From the NCBI GenBank assembly GCA_002393195.1, contig DGIK01000167.1, positions 62,001 through 126,000 of the forward strand: DNA of 64,000 nt, given 5' to 3'. Source of the DNA: Bacteroidales bacterium UBA3824. Its GTDB lineage: Bacteria; Bacteroidota; Bacteroidia; Bacteroidales; UBA3824. A program made the position numbers and the translations under genes. This document shows, in pieces, positions 33,114 through 42,700 of this stretch. Under the pieces are notes generated by a model, which worked only from the letters and a program-made list of their open reading frames with translations, did no database searches and was not told the origin of the DNA. Each line of letters starts with the position of its first letter. Within the stretch, counting starts at the first letter, position 1.

Positions 33114-33368
33114 TATATTTGCAGCAAAATTAATTTATTAAAACGACAATACGATGAAAACAAAATATACCACAGACGAAATTAAGGCGATAGTGGATGG
33201 CACGGGCATAGACGTTTCTGCCATAACTGATGTTGACCAATATGAAGTTGGGCGTTATTACTATGATGAAACAACCCACGAAGAAAAATTCCGTCCTTAC
33301 ACGATGGACGAAATCAATGCGATGATTGATAGGGCGGAGGCGCATTTGGCTGCGGGTCTTGGAATACC
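33114..33368 (+). repeat. Direct repeat A (second copy)
   Basis: Second copy of the promoter, leader and antitoxin 5' region described at 31730. TATATTTG is at 33114-33121. Confidence 0.85.
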
Positions 33369-33483
33369 GGGTGATGTTGTTATGCGTCAACTTAGAGAGG
33401 AGTTCGCGAAAGAAGATGCCGCAGATGAAGCCACATTAATGGGAGCATCAGTAGAACATGATTTATTATTGGAGGCAGTATGA
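33154..33483 (+). CDS. Antitoxin of a RelE/ParE-type module
   Basis: 109 residues. KTKYTTDEIKAIVDGTGIDV, GRYYYDETTHEEKFRPYTMD and DEINAMIDRAEAHL form a small structured N-terminus; the C-terminal 35 residues are helical and charged, fit to wrap a toxin. No classic ribbon-helix-helix motif is obvious. The stop overlaps the toxin start by 4 bp (ATGA), the usual antitoxin-first arrangement. Confidence 0.75.
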   Translation: MKTKYTTDEIKAIVDGTGIDVSAITDVDQYEVGRYYYDETTHEEKFRPYTMDEINAMIDRAEAHLAAGLGIPGDVVMRQLREEFAKEDAADEATLMGASVEHDLLLEAV

Positions 33484-33791
33484 CAACAATTTGGGATCCT
33501 GATGCAATAGAATCATTGAGGGATGTTGCCAATTATATAAAAAGAAGTTTTGGCAAAAAGGCTCGTCAAAATTTTATGCTTAAAGTGTATGAAACGGAGG
33601 AGTTGTTGAAACGCAATCCAGACATTGCGCCAAAAGACCCTTTATTTGAAGACCGCGTCGATGTTTATCGCAGTATCTTTATCAACAATTTGAGTAGGTT
33701 GGTCTATCGTGTTGATGGCGATGTTGTCAACATTGTTGGCTTTTGGGACTGCCGTCGCGACCCTGTGGCGCAGGCAAAACGTGTAAAATAA
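33480..33791 (+). CDS. RelE/ParE-family toxin
   Basis: 103 residues. TTIWDPDAIESLRDVANYIK and FGKKARQNFMLKVYETEELL are the two long N-terminal helices; FEDRVDVYRSIFINNLSRLV, VYRVDGDVVNIVGFWDCRRD is the beta sheet with basic residues. The pattern fits the ParE/RelE superfamily (gyrase poison or mRNA interferase; not resolved here). Partner of the antitoxin at 33154. mqnC starts 8 bp later. Confidence 0.85.
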   Translation: MTTIWDPDAIESLRDVANYIKRSFGKKARQNFMLKVYETEELLKRNPDIAPKDPLFEDRVDVYRSIFINNLSRLVYRVDGDVVNIVGFWDCRRDPVAQAKRVK

Positions 33792-33799
33792 TCTTTATT

Positions 33800-34894
33800 A
33801 TGCAAATAAACACCATCTATAATAAGGCTCTTGATTTGCAGCCGATTACAATCGACGAGGGCGAGTATCTCTTTAACAACGCGCCGCTCGCCGAATTGTC
33901 GTATATTGCCAATGAAATAAAAAACAAATTGCGCCCCGCCGAGGATCGCAAAAAGGTCGGTTGGATTATCGACCGAAACATCAACCTCTCCAACATTTGC
34001 TCCACGCATTGCAAATTTTGCAACTTTTCGCGGGCGAGCAACAGCGATGAGGCGTATGTAACCACGATGGACGAATACAAACAGAAAATCGGCGAACTTT
34101 TTGCGGCGGGCGGTCGTCAAGTGCTTTTGCAGGGCGGTATGCACAAGAAGTTTGGTTTGGATTTCTATTGCAATTTGTTTTCGGAGTTGAAGCGGTCTTT
34201 CCCCGGATTGATTCTTCACGCATTGGGTCCGGCGGAGGTGGCTTTCATCAGCAAGACCGCCAATTTGAGTTTTTACGAAACGTTGAAACGGCTTCACGAA
34301 TCGGGTCTCGACAGCCTGCCCGGCGCGGGTGCCGAAATCCTCGTTGACCGTGTTCGCAAAATCGTTTCGCCCGCCAAATGCTCCGCCGCCGATTGGCTCG
34401 AAGTGATGCACCAAGCCCACGTCCTCAATCTTCCGACCTCGGCGACGATGATGTTTGGACACGTGGAGACCGTCCGCGAGCGCATTGAACATCTCGCCGC
34501 ACTCCGTGAAACTCAAAGCCGTAAACCCGACTATTCGCAGGGCTTCGTAACCTTTATTCCGTGGCCATTTTGCAGCGACGGCACGCGGTTGGAAAAAGAG
34601 TTGGGGCCATTCGCACCTATTGAGGGCGACGAATATGTAAGGATGATTGCCATTTCGCGCCTGATGCTCAACAATATACGCAATATTCAGGCGTCGTGGT
34701 TGACTGTCGGCAAGTCTATCGGTCAAGTTTGCTTACATTCGGGCGCAAATGACTTCGGATCCATTATGATGGAGGAGCACGTTGTGAGCGCGGCGGGTGC
34801 TAATTACTCCCTCGACAGCAACGAAATGGTGGTTGCAATCCGTGAGGCGGGCTTTGTGCCGTGCCGAAGAAATTCCCGTTATGAGTTTGTCTGA
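33800..34894 (+). CDS. mqnC: Cyclic dehypoxanthinyl futalosine synthase
   Basis: Radical SAM enzyme of the futalosine route to menaquinone. 364 residues; ATG 33800 chosen because an upstream start would extend into the toxin gene. Visible: NINLSNICSTHCKFCNFSR with the CX3CX2C cluster motif, QVLLQGGMHKKFGLDFY, SLPGAGAEILVDRVR, SATMMFGHVET, GFVTFIPWPF and the C-terminal VVSAAGANYSLDSNEMV with REAGFVPCRRNS. The features fit MqnC rather than MqnE. Other mqn genes are not in the window. It overlaps the convergent LD-carboxypeptidase gene by 16 bp. Confidence 0.9.
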   Translation: MQINTIYNKALDLQPITIDEGEYLFNNAPLAELSYIANEIKNKLRPAEDRKKVGWIIDRNINLSNICSTHCKFCNFSRASNSDEAYVTTMDEYKQKIGELFAAGGRQVLLQGGMHKKFGLDFYCNLFSELKRSFPGLILHALGPAEVAFISKTANLSFYETLKRLHESGLDSLPGAGAEILVDRVRKIVSPAKCSAADWLEVMHQAHVLNLPTSATMMFGHVETVRERIEHLAALRETQSRKPDYSQGFVTFIPWPFCSDGTRLEKELGPFAPIEGDEYVRMIAISRLMLNNIRNIQASWLTVGKSIGQVCLHSGANDFGSIMMEEHVVSAAGANYSLDSNEMVVAIREAGFVPCRRNSRYEFV

Positions 34895-35832
34895 ACTACG
34901 TCTTCCAAAAGTGTCAATTCTCGTTTTTCCACGTCCATTCTGACCTTCGCGCCGATGGGCAGCGTGCAGCGGGACTTTACGTGTCCGAAACTGAAATCGG
35001 TGATTATCGGAATGTCCAAGCCTTTGATGAAATCGTTGATTACTTGCGAGAGAGTCAGGCTGTTTTCGCCCTGAGCCTCGCAGCCCTTCATTTTGCCGAA
35101 TACGATGCCGCGCAGACCGCTGAAATTTTTGCACATCCTTAGATGCGTCAACATTCGGTCTATCTTGTAAGGCGGCTCGTTGATTTCCTCGATGAAAATG
35201 ATTTTGTTGGCGAGGTTGAAGTCGTACTTTGTGCCGATTAACGCCTCCAAAAGACAAAGATTGCCGCCAATCAACGTGCCTTGGCTGCGATTTTTAGACG
35301 GGGTGGGGGAGATGTCAACTTTTGGCGACTCCATTGCTTCTGATGGGTCACAGGCTATTTTGGCGTTGCGAATACCATTGCCAAAAATTTTCCACATCAT
35401 ACTTCGCGTGTATTCGTTGTCTTCTGGCACGAGCATCGAGGAGTGAAAAGTAATCAAGCCGGTCATTTTGTTGATTGCAATTGCCAATGCGGTGATGTCG
35501 GAGTATCCGCCGATGATTTTTGGGTTGGATTTTATGAGGTCATAATCCAAAAGGTCGAGGATGCGCGTCGTGCCGTATCCGCCGCGTGCGCAGACGATGG
35601 CTTTTACGTCTTTTTGTGCGAATAGGCTGTTGATTTGATTTGCGCGAGCCTCGTCGCTGCCCGCAAGATAACCATACTTGTCTAAAATCCCGTCAGCCAT
35701 AACAGGTACGTATCCGGCGCGGCTGACGTTCCAAGCGGCTTTTTGAGCCTGTTGCTCGGTGATAGGGCCGGCGGGCGCTACGATTCCCACCTTGTCGCCG
35801 GGGCGCAGGGCGGGGGGGATGAGAGAGTTCAT
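34879..35832 (-). CDS. LD-carboxypeptidase (S66)
   Basis: 317 residues. Begins LIPPALRPGDKVGIVAPAGP, the family's N-terminus. ARGGYGTTRILDLLDYD, then IIGGYSDITALAIAIN with the presumed nucleophile Ser in GYSDIT; SQGTLIGGNLCLLEALIGT and FIEEINEPPYKIDRMLTHLR carry the conserved Glu region. The catalytic His is expected in DFSFGHVKSRCTLPIG. It cleaves the L,D bond of murein tetrapeptides during recycling. Cytoplasmic; no signal peptide. Confidence 0.92.
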   Translation of the reverse strand: MNSLIPPALRPGDKVGIVAPAGPITEQQAQKAAWNVSRAGYVPVMADGILDKYGYLAGSDEARANQINSLFAQKDVKAIVCARGGYGTTRILDLLDYDLIKSNPKIIGGYSDITALAIAINKMTGLITFHSSMLVPEDNEYTRSMMWKIFGNGIRNAKIACDPSEAMESPKVDISPTPSKNRSQGTLIGGNLCLLEALIGTKYDFNLANKIIFIEEINEPPYKIDRMLTHLRMCKNFSGLRGIVFGKMKGCEAQGENSLTLSQVINDFIKGLDIPIITDFSFGHVKSRCTLPIGAKVRMDVEKRELTLLEDVVQTNS

Positions 35833-35862
35833 TTGTTGATTTGTTGAATTTTTGATTAAGGA

Positions 35863-36423
35863 TTAATACGCCACGAATCCGAACCTTTTGACGTATGTGG
35901 GCATTTCCTGCATTGCTTTGCTCATTATGCCTTTGGCGGTGTAGCGCGGGAAGGTGGCGATGGCGTTTAAGAGCCACAGTTCAAAAACAAAACTTGTCAT
36001 GAAATCTACGTCCTTGGTGTAGCCGGTAATCATTCGTGCGTCGGTGTTTTGCTTGAAGGCGATGATGTCTGCCTCCTTCATCCTCAGCGAACTGCACGAC
36101 CCAAAATGTACGTTGCGGTTCAAGAAAAGTTTTTTGTGTTTGTTGCCAAATGTGCTGAGGTTGAGATTGACGCCGTTGGCAAATTCTATCGCGCTTTTTG
36201 CTCCGTGAAAACACAGATAGACCATATCGTAGGCGGAGTACGAATTGTGGTTGAGGTGGTTGATGTAATATGCAAAATCCTCAGATGTTGCCACCTGACG
36301 GAATGCGTAAGGGATGTCGATGGTATTTTCCAAAAATTCGAGCAGCGACTTTGCCGCCGATTTCTTTTTCAAGTCCTGTATCGACTTGTCCCATTCGGTC
36401 TCCAAACAAAAAATTCTGTTCAT
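35863..36423 (-). CDS. Possible caspase-fold protein (DUF6642-like), function unknown
   Basis: 186 residues from ATG 36423 (MNRIFCLETEWD); an upstream in-frame start at 36474 has no support and a TATCTTTG box lies on the minus strand at 36456-36463. Two segments look like a His/Cys dyad of clan CD proteases: MVYLCFHGAKSAIEF (His) and NVHFGSCSSLRMKEAD (Cys), each after a beta strand; then MITGYTKDVDFMTSF. The DUF6642 name is from memory and uncertain. No partner or substrate is nearby. Alternative: an inactive caspase-like fold. Confidence 0.5.
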   Translation of the reverse strand: MNRIFCLETEWDKSIQDLKKKSAAKSLLEFLENTIDIPYAFRQVATSEDFAYYINHLNHNSYSAYDMVYLCFHGAKSAIEFANGVNLNLSTFGNKHKKLFLNRNVHFGSCSSLRMKEADIIAFKQNTDARMITGYTKDVDFMTSFVFELWLLNAIATFPRYTAKGIMSKAMQEMPTYVKRFGFVAY

Positions 36424-36510
36424 CCTTGTAAAAACAAATGTTGATTTTCGCAGCGCAAAGATATAAAATTTCAAATATTTTCGCTAATTTTTGCAAATAT
36501 CCATGCAATA

Positions 36511-36555
36511 TTATTGCTAAATGCTTACTTTACATTAATTTTGCAACCGAAATTG
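36511..36555 (+). promoter_or_regulatory. Promoter region of the DUF4294 gene, shared with ruvA
   Basis: Contains TAATTTTG at 36536-36543. About 45 bp here are nearly identical to 39033-39077, upstream of ruvA (ATGCTTACTTTACATTAATT versus ATGCCCACTTTACATTAATT). Confidence 0.6.
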
Positions 36556-36646
36556 GGATATAATTCGTTTTTATTTGTGTTCCCAAAAAAGAAATTGACG
36601 TCATAATGCGTTATGTAAGAAAAACATTTAGAGAGAAGAACTAATT

Positions 36647-37267
36647 ATGAAAAAATTACTATTGATAGCGTTGATGTTGTCATTAGTCAGTATATGCAAT
36701 GCGCAGGTGATATTGAGGGGCGACGCTTTGAAGGATGCGGAGAGGATGAAGCGCGCAGATGTTGTGGGTGCGTATATAGTGGGCACCGACACCGTTTTGG
36801 TGGTGACGCACCGTCCCATCGTATGTATGCCGCCGTATGTCTTTGTGTCTCGGCGTCAACAGGAAAAATACACTAAACTTGTCCGCAATGTCAAGAAGGT
36901 TTGGCCATACGCCAAAATCATCAAGCGCGTTTATGCCGAACTCGTGGACTCCATCGCCAAAATCCCAACCGAGGAGGGTCAGAAGGCTTACGTGAAGTCG
37001 CAGGAGAAAAAACTCCGTGCGCAGTTTGAGAACGAACTTGTTAACCTCACAATCACTCAGGGGCGTATCTTGATAAAACTCGTTGACCGCGAGACCGGCA
37101 GTACCACATACGAAGTGTTGAAAGAATTGAAAGGCGGTTTCAGCGCGTTCATCTTCCAGGGTATCGCAAGGCTCTTCGGCTCCAACCTCAAATCCGAGTA
37201 CGACGCCAAAGAGGAGGACAGGATGATTGAGGATATAATTGTCAGGATTGAGAACGGGCAGATATGA
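36647..37267 (+). CDS. DUF4294 exported protein
   Basis: 206 residues with a signal peptide (MKKLLLIALMLSLVSICNAQ). VGAYIVGTDTVLVVTHRPIV, YTKLVRNVKKVWPYAKIIKR and ITQGRILIKLVDRETGSTTY are typical of the DUF4294 family of Bacteroidota. The C-terminal part is acidic (DAKEEDRMIEDII). Probably periplasmic; function unknown. The promoter copy upstream of ruvA suggests shared regulation. Confidence 0.85.
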   Translation: MKKLLLIALMLSLVSICNAQVILRGDALKDAERMKRADVVGAYIVGTDTVLVVTHRPIVCMPPYVFVSRRQQEKYTKLVRNVKKVWPYAKIIKRVYAELVDSIAKIPTEEGQKAYVKSQEKKLRAQFENELVNLTITQGRILIKLVDRETGSTTYEVLKELKGGFSAFIFQGIARLFGSNLKSEYDAKEEDRMIEDIIVRIENGQI

Positions 37268-37274
37268 CGAAATT

Positions 37275-37306
37275 TTTGCATTTATCAAAAACTTCCATTA
37301 TCTTTG
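37275..37306 (+). promoter_or_regulatory. Promoter of Rpn copy 2
   Basis: TTTG 37275-37278, a 20-bp spacer, TATCTTTG 37299-37306, 45 bp before the ATG. Partly inside the 3' neighbourhood of the DUF4294 gene. Confidence 0.7.
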
Positions 37307-37351
37307 CCGACGAAGAGTTAACCAATTAAAGACATACTGCAATTTGACGAT

Positions 37352-38278
37352 ATGGCAGAAGAAGAATATACAGATAGTCCGAAGATGCCGGTGTTCATCG
37401 ACATGACCACCGATTTTGGTTTCAAGCGGGTCTTCAAGCGCAAGGAGTTTATGATTTCGTTCATTAATTCGCTGTTGAAGACTTACAATAAAACGGAACG
37501 TGTAACGGACGTTACTTATTTGAACACCGAGGAAGTTGGCGAGGTTCATAAGGACAAGCGCATAGTCTTCGACCTGAAATGCAAGACGCAGGACGGAGAA
37601 TATTTCATTGTAGAGATGCAGAAACGTGGTCAGGAATATTTCGACGACCGCATCATCTATTATATGAGCCGCTCGATAGCCACACAAGGCGAAATCGGCG
37701 ACGATTTGTGGAAATTTGGCATAAAGAAAGTCTATGGCATCTTTATGATGAACTTCAATGAGAAGCGCGAGTTGGCGCACAAGAACATAAGGCATTGCGG
37801 TCTATATGACTACACCAACGGCTGCGAATATTCTGACAAACAGGATTTTTGGTTGGTCAACTTGCCGCAGTACCGCAAATACAAGCGTGAAGACTGCAAG
37901 ACAGATTTAGAAAAATGGTTGTACATAATTTCAAACAGCAATAAAATGAAAACGATGCCTTTTATGCGGGAGATGCCGGTTTTCAAAGGTTTGAAAACGG
38001 CTACTGAACTTGCCCTGATGAGTCCTGGCGAGCGAGATACGTATATGTGGGAGTTTGATGCGCACCGCACCGACCTCGCAGCGTATGACTATGCAATAAA
38101 GGAAGGGTATGAAAAAGGAGAAGCAAAAGGAATGGCAAAAGGAATGGCAAAAGGAATGGCGCAAGGTGCAAAAAATCAAGCCATTGAATCTGCCCGTCGG
38201 ATGTTAGCCAAAGGATTTGACATAGAGACAATTGCGGACTGTACCGGCCTCACCCCCGACGAAATCGCTGCACTTTAA
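37352..38278 (+). CDS. Rpn-family PD-(D/E)XK nuclease, copy 2
   Basis: 308 residues, nearly identical to copy 1 (4265-5263) over the first 250 residues (about a dozen substitutions, mostly conservative; e.g. 99 of 100 bp identical around 37861-37960). The same Rpn motifs (DMTTDFGFKRVFKRKEFM, FIVEMQKRGQEYF). The tetrapeptide run is shorter (three GMAK/GMAQ units versus five MAQG plus six diverged). It ends with ARRMLAKGFDIETIADCTGL. Its own promoter and independent position suggest a recent duplication or gene conversion. Confidence 0.88.
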   Translation: MAEEEYTDSPKMPVFIDMTTDFGFKRVFKRKEFMISFINSLLKTYNKTERVTDVTYLNTEEVGEVHKDKRIVFDLKCKTQDGEYFIVEMQKRGQEYFDDRIIYYMSRSIATQGEIGDDLWKFGIKKVYGIFMMNFNEKRELAHKNIRHCGLYDYTNGCEYSDKQDFWLVNLPQYRKYKREDCKTDLEKWLYIISNSNKMKTMPFMREMPVFKGLKTATELALMSPGERDTYMWEFDAHRTDLAAYDYAIKEGYEKGEAKGMAKGMAKGMAQGAKNQAIESARRMLAKGFDIETIADCTGLTPDEIAAL

Positions 38279-38300
38279 CTCCTGTTCCAACCCAACAAAA

Positions 38301-38978
38301 ATGATCCTTAAACAAATCCTTCGTGAAACCTTGCAGCATTTCAAGTCCAATTGGATGAAATTGATGCTGATGTCGGTGGTTGGTTATTTGCTGCCGTTGG
38401 GGGTGTTCGTGTGGTTTACAGTTGCGATTTTTTCAGAAGATATGGATGATTGTGCGCCGTGTGCTTTGGCTGCAATGTTTATCGAATTGTTTTTGGTTGT
38501 TGGGTTAAGCTTTGTGTTGAGTTGCGCAAAAATTTTCATTCGCGCTTTTTGTCATAAAACTCTTGACAATAAATTTAATGGTTTTGGGAATTTAGTTTCG
38601 ACGAGTGGTTTTCGGTTTTTACCGTTGGAATTTACATTTGATATATTTTGTCTTGGGCCTTGGCTGATATTCTTTGCAATGTTCAGCGATTTTATAGAAT
38701 TGCAGATGATAATCATTTTGTGTACGCTGCCGTTTTTGATGATTTTGATTTTGTTTGTGTTTGTACCATACGCTTTGTGCAGTTCAGACGTGAAGTTTTG
38801 GATGAGTTTTCGGGTGTCTAATAATCTTGTTAAAAGCAATTATGTAATTGTTTTGAAAACAGTTTCTCTCTGTTCTCTCATCAGCATCCTTTTGTATTGC
38901 ACCGGCGTTGGCATCGTCGTCGCCCTCCCGTTTTCAATTCTTATGAAAACGATATTGTATCGGAAGTTAGTCGGTTGA
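38301..38978 (+). CDS. Integral membrane protein, family unknown
   Basis: 225 residues from ATG 38301, the first start with a membrane-protein-like N-terminus (MILKQILRETLQHFKSNW); an upstream in-frame ATG at 38232 lies inside the Rpn gene. About five hydrophobic segments: near residues 22-45, 60-85, 115-140, 148-165 and 190-215. No motif recognised. A conserved-looking GFRFLPLEF precedes the third segment. Confidence 0.7.
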   Translation: MILKQILRETLQHFKSNWMKLMLMSVVGYLLPLGVFVWFTVAIFSEDMDDCAPCALAAMFIELFLVVGLSFVLSCAKIFIRAFCHKTLDNKFNGFGNLVSTSGFRFLPLEFTFDIFCLGPWLIFFAMFSDFIELQMIIILCTLPFLMILILFVFVPYALCSSDVKFWMSFRVSNNLVKSNYVIVLKTVSLCSLISILLYCTGVGIVVALPFSILMKTILYRKLVG

Positions 38979-39057
38979 TAAATCTCAATCCAATCGCTTC
39001 AAGGCGAAATTTTTCATATTTTTCTCCAAATTTTATTGCCAAATGCCCACTTTACAT

Positions 39058-39065
39058 TAATTTTG
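39058..39065 (+). promoter_or_regulatory. -7 box of ruvA
   Basis: TAATTTTG, 37 bp before the ATG, inside the 45-bp sequence shared with the DUF4294 promoter. Confidence 0.6.
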
Positions 39066-39102
39066 CAACCGATATTGGATTATTGTTGCTAAATAAAAAA
39101 AT

Positions 39103-39699
39103 ATGTACGAATATATTTCAGGAACTTTGGCAGAATTGACGCCATCGTATGCAGTCGTAGAAAACGCGGGCGGCATTGGGTGGCTCATCAACATATCTCT
39201 CAACACTTATTCCGCCATCGAGCATCAGGAAAAAGTAAAACTCTATGTCCATCACGTCGTCAGGGAGGACGCGCAACTCTTGTTTGGTTTCGCCGACAAG
39301 ACGGAGCGTGAAATTTTCAGGCTGTTGATAGACGTGTCGGGCATCGGACCAAACACCGCAAGGGTGATACTCTCGTCGATGTCGCCGTCAGAATTGCAGA
39401 CCGCCATCCTCAATGAGGACGCCAAGATGATAAGCCGCGTCAAGGGCATCGGCGCAAAGACCGCGCAGCGTGTAGTCATCGACTTGAAGGACAAAATCGG
39501 CAAGGCTCTCGGCGATGCAATCATCACCACTCAGACCGTCAAGGGAATCTCCCCTCACCGCGACGAAGCTATTGCCGCGCTTGTGATGTTGGGCTACCAA
39601 AAGGCGCAGGCGGAAAAGGCGGTGGAACTCGCGCTCAGCAAGGAGCCAAATATGAGCGCGGAGGATTTGATAAAATTTGCTTTAAGAAACGTCAAATAA
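39103..39699 (+). CDS. ruvA: Holliday junction DNA helicase subunit RuvA
   Basis: 198 residues, full length. OB-fold N-terminus (MYEYISGTLAELTPSYAVVE with GGIGWLINIS), two helix-hairpin-helix motifs (LLIDVSGIGPNTARVILSSM and RVKGIGAKTAQRVVIDLKD), and the C-terminal RuvB-binding three-helix bundle (LVMLGYQKAQAEKAVELAL). Partner of ruvC, 10 kb away. sprA starts 6 bp after its stop, a conserved Bacteroidota pair. Confidence 0.95.
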   Translation: MYEYISGTLAELTPSYAVVENAGGIGWLINISLNTYSAIEHQEKVKLYVHHVVREDAQLLFGFADKTEREIFRLLIDVSGIGPNTARVILSSMSPSELQTAILNEDAKMISRVKGIGAKTAQRVVIDLKDKIGKALGDAIITTQTVKGISPHRDEAIAALVMLGYQKAQAEKAVELALSKEPNMSAEDLIKFALRNVK

Positions 39700-39705
39700 C
39701 CCCAA

Positions 39706-42700
39706 ATGAAAAACTTAACCCGCACAATCGGACTTGCAGGAGCGGCTACGTTGTTTGTAGCGTCGGTGATGAGTAGTGTGGCTTATAACAAGCCGCCCGA
39801 ATCCAACGACTTCCGCCCGCAGTGGGAGAAGCCGTCGGCAATGCCCGACACATCTATTCCGTCCATCTACCGCGAGGATTCGCCTATCAGACTCAAAGAC
39901 CCCGCCAACATAACCACCGAGACGCAGTACGACCATGCCACGGGCGACTACACGACGGTAAAGAAGGTCGGAGACTTGGAGATTGAGCGTCCGCAGACTC
40001 TTTCGGACGGCGATTACAATTCCAATCAAAACCGCTCCGAAATGCGCGAGTATTGGCGCAAACAGATGATGGACAATTACAAGCGGGACGAAAGGTCGCA
40101 GTCGGGTCTGAGCCGTTATCTGAATCCGCGTATAAATGTGAATCTCAAGGGTTTTGACCGTATCTTTGGCTCAAACATTATCGACATAAAGCCGCAGGGC
40201 AATGTGGAGGTTTCGTTGGGTGTTGACATCTCAAAAATCGACAATTTCACCCTGCCCAAAAAACAGCGCAACGACGTTTCTTTCGATTTTGATATGGCGA
40301 TGCAGGTGGGCGTCACGGGTACTATTGGCGACAAGATGAAGGTAGGCATCAATTACAACACCGAATCCACTTTTGAGTTTGAGAACAAGCAAAAAATGGA
40401 GTACGTGGGACACACCGACGAAATCATTCAACGCATTGAGTTTGGTAACGTTTCTATGCCGCTGGACGGTACGTTGATACAGGGAAGCACTACGCTCTTT
40501 GGCGTGAAGACCGACCTGAAATTTGGCAAACTCACCGCCACCGCAATCCTCTCGCAGCAAAAGGGCGAGACCAAAAACATCGAGGTCAACGCCGGTGCGG
40601 TAAGCACAGAATTTAAGATTCAAGCCTCTGACTACGAGGCTAATAGACACTTCTTTTTAAACCATTATTTTCGCGACCATTACGAGGAGGCACTGAGAAA
40701 TTTGCCGGTGGTGGTGTCGGGCATCACGATTACAAACCTCGAAGTTTGGGTAACAAACACGCGCCTTGCAACCGAAAATTCGCGCGACATTGTGGCGTTT
40801 CTCGACCTTGGCGAGCCGACGGAGATTTACAACAAGTCTGCCGTCCACAAATCGTCGGGCGAATTGCCGTCCAACACCGCCAACACTCTTTATAACACTC
40901 TGACCAACAATTATAAAGCCGTCCGCGACATCAATTCCGTTACAAGCACATTGAACGGAGTCTGGGAGACCGGCGCGGATTACGAAAAAGTGGGCAACGC
41001 CCGCAAACTCGGCTCCAACGAATATACATTCAACCCTCAGTTGGGCTTCATTTCGTTGACATCTGCATTGCAGGACGACGAAGTGTTGGCTGTGGCGTAT
41101 GAATACACCTACAAGGGCAAGACCTACAAGGTGGGTGAACTTTCGTCGGAGGTAAATTCGTCGCAGACGTTGATACTCAAATTGTTGCGCGGTACGTCGT
41201 TTTCGCCGAAATTGCCGAATTGGAAGTTGATGATGAAAAACGTGTATTCCCTCAACGCCTATCAATTGAGCAATGAGGATTTTGACCTCCAAATCAAATA
41301 TCACAACGACAAATCCGGCACGGAACTCAATTATATGGAAGTCGGCGACATTAGCGGCACGATGTTGATAAAGGTTTTCAATCTCGACAATGCCAATTCC
41401 CAACTTGAACGTGTGCCCGACGGCAAATTTGACTTCATAGAGGGCGTTACCGTCAATTCCGAAAAAGCAAAAATCTATCTTCCTCAACTTGAACCGTTTG
41501 GCAGTTATCTCGCGGCAAAAATCAACGACCCGGCGGACGCGGCGCGTTACTCGTTTCCGCAGTTGTACGATTCCACCAAGACCATCGCCAAGCAAAACGC
41601 CGACAAGGACAAGTTTTACCTTGTGGGCAGTTACAAGTCGAGCAGCGGCAGCGAAATCAGCCTTGACGCTATGAACATCGAGGAAGGCTCGGTGAAAGTT
41701 ACCGCCGGCGGACTCACGCTCACCGAAGGCACTGATTATGTGGTGGATTACTTGCTCGGTACGGTGAAAATTGTCAACGAGTCCATCCTCCAATCCGGCA
41801 ACAAGATTTTGGTGTCGGTGGAGAGCAATACCACCTTCAATTCCACCACTAAGACGTTGATGGGCACGCACTTGAATTATCAGTTCAATGATAATTTCAA
41901 CATCGGCGGTACGGTGATGAGGCTGTCGGAAAAGACAATGACCAACAAGGTTTCCATCGGCAGCGAACCCATCAAAAATACCATTTGGGGCTTGAACTCG
42001 CGTTATTCCACGCCGTTGCCTTTCCTGACCACTCTCATCGACAAGATGCCGCTCATTAGCACCACGGCGGAGTCGAGGCTTGCGTTGGAAGGCGAATTTG
42101 CATACCTCGTCCCTGGACACAGCCGCAGCGTCGATAAGGCTGGAACGTGTTACATCGATGATTTTGAGGGTGCGCAGACCAAATTGGACGTCAAGTCGAT
42201 GACCAAATGGGTATTGGCGTCCACACCGTCAGGCACGCGCAAATACCGCGAGGGCGGTTTCAATAATGACCTCCGTTATGGCTACAACCGTTCACTCCTT
42301 GCGTGGTACAATGTCCTGAGCGACTTGCAGGGCACGTCGGTGAGTGGTTCGGGCATCACGCCGAGTTACATTACCAAGGACGACCAATCCAACCATTATA
42401 TCCGCGCTGTCTATGAGCGTGAAATTTTCCCAAATGCTCAGTCTATCAGCGGAATATCAACACAGTTGACGGTATTGAACCTTGCATATTACCCTTCAGA
42501 AAGAGGCCCTTACAACTTTGACGTGGAGGGCGAAACTGGTATTTCTGCCGGTATTGATGCTGACGGCTACCTCAATAAGCCCGAATCCCGTTGGGGCGGC
42601 ATTATGAGGGAATTGACAACCACCGATTTTGAATCCTCTAACATTGAATACCTCGAATTTTGGATGCTCGACCCTTTCATCTACGAACAGGACGGCATGG

